Shown in pieces: positions 59,470-64,000 of a DNA stretch of 64,000 nucleotides. Numbering within the stretch: the stretch's first letter is position 1; each line of letters starts with the position of its first letter. The DNA comes from Microbacterium protaetiae (GTDB lineage Bacteria > Actinomycetota > Actinomycetes > Actinomycetales > Microbacteriaceae): positions 62,001 to 126,000 of the forward strand of contig NZ_CP035494.1 of the NCBI RefSeq assembly GCF_004135285.1, read 5' to 3'. A model generated the notes under the pieces. It was given only the letters and a program-made list of their open reading frames with translations. It was not told the DNA's origin and searched no databases. Made by a program: the position numbers and the translations under genes.

Positions 59470-59475
59470 TAGAGT
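59470..59475 (+). promoter_or_regulatory. -10 hexamer TAGAGT of a leaderless promoter
   Basis: TAGAGT, six bases (GACCTC), then the ATG of the second histidine kinase. Confidence 0.55.
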
Positions 59476-59481
59476 GACCTC

Positions 59482-60630
59482 ATGCGCCGGGCCTTCTCGC
59501 GATGGCGGCGTCGCACCGTGTGGGGCCTTCCCACACCCGACGTCGTGCTGGCGGTCGTCCTGCTGCTGATCGCGGTGGGCAGTGTGGTCACCGGAAACCC
59601 GAACGAGGGCCCCCTGGCGGTGACTGTTCCGGTGGCCATCGTCTCCACGCTTGCCCTGGCGTGGCGACGACGTCACCCGCTCCTGATGATCGCGCTTGTC
59701 ACAGCGGCGGGCATGGGTCAGACCCTGATGTCGACATCGCCCGGCTCGCTGTGGTCGCTGGTGGTGGAGGCCGTGGCCCTGTATTCGGCGGCCGCTTATC
59801 TGTCTGAGGCGGTCGCCGCCGTTGCCGGGACCGTGTTCGTCGTGGTGCTGCTGCTCGAGGAGCGCATCGACAACGGTGTCGACTACGTGTTCATCCTGCT
59901 ACTGTTCGGCGGCGTCTGGCTGCTCGGCCGTGCCAGTGCGCAGTGGCGCGGCCGCGTCACCGCGGCCGAGCGACGTCAGCGCGAGGCAGCACGGCTGGCG
60001 GTGGCAGAAGAGCGCGTGCGGATCGCCCGTGACCTGCACGACGTCGTCGCGCACAGCCTCAGCGTGATCGCGGTGCAGTCCGATGCCGCCGAGGCCGCGC
60101 TCGAGATCGCCCCGGAACGCGCGCTCACGCCGGTGCGAGCCATCCGCACCACGGCACGCGAGGCTCTCACCGATATCCGCGGCATGTTGGATGTGCTGCG
60201 CACCGACGACGATGAGCTGCCCGGTGTCGAGTCCCCCGGCGTGTCGGCGATCACCGGACTTGCCGATGCCGCGCGGTCGGCGGGCACTCCGGTGGCCCTC
60301 GAGGTTCGGCTCACGAGGGCGCCGGTCACACCAGGGGTCGACCTGGCCGCGTACCGCATCGTCCAGGAGTGCCTGACGAATGCGCGCCGGCACGCCCCCG
60401 GCGCCGCGACCACCGTGACGATCGTGCAGGGCGACGACGCGTTGCGGGTCTCGGTCGTGACCGCGGCGCCCGCAGCACCCGAGCCCTCGGCCGAGGGCTC
60501 GGGCTATGGCATCAGCGGCATGCGCGAGCGCGCCGCCGCACTCGGTGGCCGCCTGCAGGCGCAGCCGACCGCCGACGGCGGTTTCGAGGTCGAGGCTGTT
60601 CTGCCGCTTGGGCGACGGGAGACGACGTGA
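59482..60630 (+). CDS. Sensor histidine kinase, NarL/DesK type
   Basis: 382 residues. About five membrane helices (~20-150, including PDVVLAVVLLLIAVGSVVTG), a HisKA_3 helix with ARDLHDVVAHSLSVI carrying the phosphorylated His, then HATPase with VQECLTNARRHAPGA and GYGISGMRERAAALGGRL. Intramembrane-sensing kinase with no large outside domain. Overlaps its response regulator by GTGA. Divergent from the six-helix membrane protein, its probable target. Confidence 0.92.
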   Translation: MRRAFSRWRRRTVWGLPTPDVVLAVVLLLIAVGSVVTGNPNEGPLAVTVPVAIVSTLALAWRRRHPLLMIALVTAAGMGQTLMSTSPGSLWSLVVEAVALYSAAAYLSEAVAAVAGTVFVVVLLLEERIDNGVDYVFILLLFGGVWLLGRASAQWRGRVTAAERRQREAARLAVAEERVRIARDLHDVVAHSLSVIAVQSDAAEAALEIAPERALTPVRAIRTTAREALTDIRGMLDVLRTDDDELPGVESPGVSAITGLADAARSAGTPVALEVRLTRAPVTPGVDLAAYRIVQECLTNARRHAPGAATTVTIVQGDDALRVSVVTAAPAAPEPSAEGSGYGISGMRERAAALGGRLQAQPTADGGFEVEAVLPLGRRETT

Positions 60631-61283
60631 CCCGCGTGTTGATCGCCGACGACCAGGAACTCGTGCGCACCGGGTTTCGCCTGATCCTCGACCTGGAGCC
60701 CGACATGGAAGTGGTGGGCGAGGCCGCAGACGGTGCCGCCTGCGTGCGCGCGGTCGCACGCGAAGACCCCGACGTGGTGCTGATGGACGTGCGGATGCCG
60801 CAGCTCGACGGCATCCAGGCGACGCGGGCTCTCACCGCGGCCGGCAGCCGCGCGCGCGTGCTCGTGCTGACCACGTTCGACCTCGACGAGTACGTGTACG
60901 AGGCACTGCGTGCCGGAGCCGTCGGGTTCCTGCTCAAGGACGCCCCGCGCGAGCAGTTGGTCTCGGCGATCCGCCAGGCGGCGGTCGGCGAGGCGCTGCT
61001 GGCACCATCGGTGACGCGCCGGCTCATCGAGCGGTTCGTGGACGGGGCACCGACAGACACGGTGCTGCGCGGCCGGATCGAGGCGCTGAGCGCGCGCGAA
61101 CGCGAGGTACTCACCTTGGTCGCGCAGGGCATGTCGAACGCCGAGATCGCCCGCACGCTTTTCATCGGCGACGCGACGGTCAAGACGCACATCGCCCGGA
61201 TGCTCGCCAAGCTCGGGGCGCGCGACCGGGTGCAGGCGATAGTGATGGCCTACGAGAGCCGGTTCGTGACGCCACGCGCGTGA
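60627..61283 (+). CDS. Response regulator, NarL/FixJ family
   Basis: 218 residues. Receiver: VLIADDQELVRTGFRLIL, phospho-Asp in DVVLMDVRMPQLDG, LVLTTFDLDEYVYEALRAGAVGFLLKDAP. LuxR-type HTH: LSAREREVLTLVAQGMSNAEIARTLFIGDATVKTHIARMLAKLG. GTG start overlapping the kinase stop. Pairs with the preceding kinase. Confidence 0.94.
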   Translation: MTRVLIADDQELVRTGFRLILDLEPDMEVVGEAADGAACVRAVAREDPDVVLMDVRMPQLDGIQATRALTAAGSRARVLVLTTFDLDEYVYEALRAGAVGFLLKDAPREQLVSAIRQAAVGEALLAPSVTRRLIERFVDGAPTDTVLRGRIEALSAREREVLTLVAQGMSNAEIARTLFIGDATVKTHIARMLAKLGARDRVQAIVMAYESRFVTPRA

Positions 61284-61293
61284 GCGAGCCGGG

Positions 61294-61299
61294 TACCGT
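61294..61299 (+). promoter_or_regulatory. -10 hexamer TACCGT of a leaderless promoter
   Basis: TACCGT, six bases (TGAGGG), then the GTG of the MFS gene. Confidence 0.5.
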
Positions 61300-61305
61300 T
61301 GAGGG

Positions 61306-62514
61306 GTGGCCGGATACCGGGATCTGCTGCGCACCCCAGGGGTCGGGCGCATCATCGCCGCGCAGCTGACGGCGCGGTTCCCCTCGGGGATGACGAGTCT
61401 GGCGATCCTGTTGCACGTCGAGCACATCACCGGCTCGTACGGGGCTGCGGGTCTGGTGCTGGCCGCCGCCTCGATCGGTCAGGCGATCGCCGGCCCCATC
61501 ACCAGCCGCTGGATGGGGCTGTGGGGAATGCGGCGCGTGCTGACGCTGACCACGGTCGTGTGCGCGGCATCCATCACCGGCATCGCACTGTTCGAGCTTC
61601 CGGTGCCCGCCTTCATGGTGCTCGGGATGCTGGCCGGGCTGTCGACGCCCCCGGTGCAGCCGGCGGTACGCACCATCTACCCGAAGATGGTGAATTCGCG
61701 GCAGCTGACGCCGCTGTTCTCGCTCGACGCCTCGCTGCAGGAGATCATCTGGATCCTCGCCCCGGTGGTGGTCACGTTCGTGTCCACCCAGATCAGCACC
61801 GTGGTGGGGTTGCTTGCCATCGTGGTGATCCTGCTGGGCGGGGCCGCCTGGTTCATTTCCTCGCCCGAACTCGGTCAAGTGCGCATTCCGCGCAGCAAGC
61901 GCCGGTTCGGCAAGGTCCTCAGCCGCCCGGCCGTGCTGCTGGGTACGTTCGTGGGGTTCCTGCTGGTGGGTGCGTGCGCGGCAGTGGAGGCCGGGGTCGT
62001 GGCGACCTTCGGCGAGGGCGGTGTCGAGGCGGGCCTGGTGCTGGCGGTGTTCTCGGTGGGAAGCCTGGTGGGCGGGCTGGCCTCGGGCAGCATTCCGATG
62101 GGGCGCTGGGCGACCGCTCGGCGCATGGCCATCGTCACGGTGGGCCTTGTCATCACGACGATCTCGCTGAACGTCTGGTGGGTCGGCGGTTCGCTGCTGA
62201 TCGCCGGCATCGGCGTCGCGCCCGTGTTCGCGGCGATCTCGGCGATGACCACCTCGAGCGTGAAGTTCAGCGACACCGCCGAAGCGTTCGGCTGGATCAC
62301 CACCGGGCAGCTCATCGGGGCTGCCGCCGGTTCTGCCGTCGCAGGCTTTCTCATCGACGGCGTGGGCCCGGTGGGCGCCTATTGGACCGGCGCGGTGTTC
62401 GCGGCCGTGGGCCTGGCCGTGGCCGTGGTCTTCCATCGGGGCTTCCCCGACCTGCGCCACGCCGATCCGAGCCCACTGCCCGACACCACGACGATTCCCA
62501 TTCAGACGGTGTGA
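61306..62514 (+). CDS. MFS transporter, 12-helix
   Basis: 402 residues, twelve predicted helices. It starts MAGYRDLLRTPGVGRIIAAQ; SRWMGLWGMRRVLTLTTVV is motif A-like; GLSTPPVQPAVRTIYPKMV and FAWITTGQ-like (FGWITTGQLIGAAAGSAVAG) are typical of actinobacterial MFS efflux or sugar transporters. The substrate is unknown. The stop is four bases from the convergent small gene. Confidence 0.88.
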   Translation: MAGYRDLLRTPGVGRIIAAQLTARFPSGMTSLAILLHVEHITGSYGAAGLVLAAASIGQAIAGPITSRWMGLWGMRRVLTLTTVVCAASITGIALFELPVPAFMVLGMLAGLSTPPVQPAVRTIYPKMVNSRQLTPLFSLDASLQEIIWILAPVVVTFVSTQISTVVGLLAIVVILLGGAAWFISSPELGQVRIPRSKRRFGKVLSRPAVLLGTFVGFLLVGACAAVEAGVVATFGEGGVEAGLVLAVFSVGSLVGGLASGSIPMGRWATARRMAIVTVGLVITTISLNVWWVGGSLLIAGIGVAPVFAAISAMTTSSVKFSDTAEAFGWITTGQLIGAAAGSAVAGFLIDGVGPVGAYWTGAVFAAVGLAVAVVFHRGFPDLRHADPSPLPDTTTIPIQTV

Positions 62515-62518
62515 CAGC

Positions 62519-62926
62519 TCAGTCGGTGACGCGGTGCAGCAACTCGAGCAGGGCGAGAGCGTACGCGTCGGAGGGCTCGGGGTGCGCGTACACCCGGCGC
62601 TCCCCCGCGATCTCGACCTCGACCTCATAGGTGTCGGGCAGGCGCCGTAGTGCACGAAAGGTGCCGCGCAGCAGTTCGCGCAACTGCTCTTCGCTGGGCA
62701 GCCACAGCGCGTCCTCCTGCGCGACCGAGTCGAGCGCCCACTCGGTCGTGCCGTTGAAGGCGAGGATGCCGCCGGTCGAGAAGTTCCGTGCCTCGATCGT
62801 CATGTCGCTGACGGTGAACACGTCGGCCTCGAACTCGGGCTCGTCAAGCTGAAAGCGGTCGCCCGACTGCGGATGCCAGACCAGCCCGATATCGCGCAAT
62901 TCGCGGGCGCGTTCGGTGGAGATCAT
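62519..62926 (-). CDS. Conserved hypothetical protein of actinobacteria
   Basis: 135 residues, soluble and acidic: TERARELRDIGLVWHPQSGD, FQLDEPEFEADVFTVSDMTI, FNGTTEWALDSVAQEDALWL. Homologues in Microbacteriaceae are, as far as I recall, sometimes labelled pilus assembly protein CpaE, but nothing of the CpaE ATPase is here, so that label should not be used. ATG overlaps the TGA of the metalloregulator gene (ATGA), so the two are co-translated. Confidence 0.75.
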   Translation of the reverse strand: MISTERARELRDIGLVWHPQSGDRFQLDEPEFEADVFTVSDMTIEARNFSTGGILAFNGTTEWALDSVAQEDALWLPSEEQLRELLRGTFRALRRLPDTYEVEVEIAGERRVYAHPEPSDAYALALLELLHRVTD

Positions 62927-63198
62927 CCGCGGTTACCCACGTCATAGGCCTTCAGAAGCTCGGCGACGGCCTGCTCTCTCTCCTGACCGCCCTGCTCGAA
63001 CATGTGTGTGACGTGCGTGCGCAGGTGGTTTTCCAGCAGCAGCTTGTCGAGGGATTCGAGCGCCTTCTGGATCGCGCGGGACTGACCGATGATGTCCATG
63101 CAGTAGTCCTCGTTCTCGATCATCTTCGAAAGCCCCCGCAGCTGGCCCTCAAGGATCGCCGTGCGATGCAGCGCGCGCTTCTTGATGTCTTCGATCAC
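62923..63198 (-). CDS. CsoR/RcnR/FrmR-family metal- or formaldehyde-sensing repressor
   Basis: 91 residues of the DUF156 all-helical family (LEGQLRGLSKMIENEDYCMDIIGQSRAIQKALESLDKLLLENHLRTHV). The sensor positions are Cys33, His58 and His62. CsoR copper sensors have Cys-His-Cys, while RcnR-type Ni/Co sensors have Cys-His-His; no His at position 3 is present. So copper sensing is unlikely, and nickel/cobalt or formaldehyde sensing is possible. GTG start, leaderless with TAGCCT six bases upstream (63210-63205). Confidence 0.88.
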   Translation of the reverse strand: MIEDIKKRALHRTAILEGQLRGLSKMIENEDYCMDIIGQSRAIQKALESLDKLLLENHLRTHVTHMFEQGGQEREQAVAELLKAYDVGNRG

Positions 63199-63204
63199 GC
63201 CGCC

Positions 63205-63210
63205 AGGCTA
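63205..63210 (-). promoter_or_regulatory. -10 hexamer TAGCCT of a leaderless promoter
   Basis: Minus-strand TAGCCT, six bases (GGCGGC), then the GTG of the CsoR-family gene. The divergent DUF445 gene has CAGGAT at 63236-63241, also six bases before its ATG. Confidence 0.5.
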
Positions 63211-63247
63211 CCGGCCGCATCCGAGAACGACGTGGCAGGATGACGCC

Positions 63248-64000
63248 ATGGCGCACACCCCCACAGCTCTGCTCAGTCCCGCCGACCGGGTCAGGCGTGG
63301 CGCGCTGCGCCGGATGAAAGCCATAGCGCTGGGTGCGCTGATCTTTCTCGCGATCGTTTTCGCCGTCTCTTTCGCCCTCGAAGAGCGCCTGCCCGCACTC
63401 GCCTACGTGCGGGCGGCGGCCGAGGGCGGCATGGTGGGCGCGCTCGCCGACTGGTTCGCGGTGACCGCTTTGTTCCGGCATCCCCTCGGCCTGCCGATTC
63501 CGCACACCGCGATCATCCCCACCCGCAAAGACGAGATCGGACACACCCTCGGCGAGTTCATCGAGACGAACTTCTTGTCAGGACCGGTCGTGCGCGCCAA
63601 GCTCGAATCGACCTCGATCGCCCGTCGACTGGGTGGCTGGCTGGCCGAGCCGGCGCACGCCGAGCGGGTCGCCGCCGAGGCATCGGGCGTGGCCGCGGCG
63701 GTGCTGACGGCGCTCAGCGACGCCGATGTGCAGGACGTGCTCGAAGACCTCGCCCGGGAACACCTCGTCGCCCCTGAATGGGGGCCGCCCGCGGGTGCGT
63801 GGCTGGCGCGGGTGACCGATGCCGGAGCCCATCATGGCGCCGTCGACCTGGCCGTGGACAGCATAGCGTCATGGCTCGAGGCCAATCGCCCCTCCTTTGA
63901 GGGCCTGGTCTCGCGCCGGCTTCCAGGTTGGGTCCCCAAGCTCGCCCACCGGTTCGTCGACGACACCGTGTACCACGAGGCGGTCAAGTTCGTGGCGGCG
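63248..64000 (+). CDS. DUF445 family protein, N-terminal part (runs off the window)
   Basis: The first 251 residues are visible. A membrane helix (~27-46: AIALGALIFLAIVFAVSFAL) is followed by the family-typical YVRAAAEGGMVGALADWFAVTALFRHPLGLPIPHTAIIPTRKDEIG, then a long helical region (FIETNFLSGPVVRAKLES, IARRLGGWLAEP). DUF445 (YjiN/YheB-like) proteins are membrane-anchored and of unknown function. ATG is leaderless: CAGGAT lies six bases before it. The 3' end is outside the window. Confidence 0.9.
   Translation, partial: MAHTPTALLSPADRVRRGALRRMKAIALGALIFLAIVFAVSFALEERLPALAYVRAAAEGGMVGALADWFAVTALFRHPLGLPIPHTAIIPTRKDEIGHTLGEFIETNFLSGPVVRAKLESTSIARRLGGWLAEPAHAERVAAEASGVAAAVLTALSDADVQDVLEDLAREHLVAPEWGPPAGAWLARVTDAGAHHGAVDLAVDSIASWLEANRPSFEGLVSRRLPGWVPKLAHRFVDDTVYHEAVKFVAA

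Overview
The window is high-GC actinobacterial DNA. Leaderless genes with a TAnnnT-type -10 hexamer six bases before the start codon, GTG/TTG starts, tight ATGA/GTGA gene overlaps, an HspR-type heat-shock operator and an nrdHIEF operon all point to the Microbacteriaceae, most likely Microbacterium or a close relative. This is inferred from gene content and style; no marker gene was compared.

Layout. 1-4187: L-fucose-type sugar acid catabolism in two divergent arms (amidohydrolase end, aldo/keto reductase, L-fuconate dehydratase; FAH-family hydrolase, SDR). 4229-15092: housekeeping and stress genes (rsmI, a protein O-mannosyltransferase, a two-gene K+/H+ antiporter, a DUF255 thioredoxin-fold protein, an aldo/keto reductase, the hrpA helicase). 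15233-28997: metabolism and transport (MctP-type monocarboxylate permease with its DUF3311 partner, quinone reductase, MetY, Gfo/Idh/MocA oxidoreductase, NYN-LOTUS protein, glutaminase, two MFS pumps, DUF4921 protein, ATP-dependent DNA ligase). 29036-36155: the main genes are interrupted by three unusual non-coding repeat blocks: six 52-bp hairpins at 29.0-29.7 kb, five 64-bp palindromes in ~250-bp modules at 31.7-33.0 kb, and two more palindromes at 35.8-36.1 kb. Two LLM flavin oxidoreductases, a TIGR01777 epimerase and an SLC13 permease lie between them. 36156-41614: a ClpC-type unfoldase under a probable HspR operator, VOC protein, membrane protein, TDT transporter and MarR regulator.

About 41.7-54.4 kb looks like an acquired or decaying accessory region. 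It begins with an orphan C-terminal coding remnant and holds fragments of IS481-type and IS3-type transposases, a PadR/HAAS-like pair, a DsbA-like lipoprotein, a LysM-like lipoprotein, a two-component system followed by a small secreted-peptide gene broken by a one-base frameshift plus a membrane protein, and a five-gene operon at 50.7-54.4 kb. That operon encodes a secreted small protein, a lipoprotein, a membrane adaptor with a peptidoglycan-binding domain, an ABC ATPase and a MacB-like permease. It is the best candidate here for an undescribed exported-peptide or envelope system.

54480-64000 returns to core genes: the class Ib ribonucleotide reductase operon nrdHIEF with candidate NrdR and DnaA sites, a membrane protein divergent from a NarL-type two-component system, an MFS transporter, a small conserved protein overlapping a CsoR/RcnR-family metalloregulator, and the start of a DUF445 protein that runs off the window.

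Recurring features are leaderless promoters with fixed spacing, convergent genes that overlap at their stop codons, and a strongly over-used 7-mer GGATGCC/GGCATCC that seems rarer in the accessory region.
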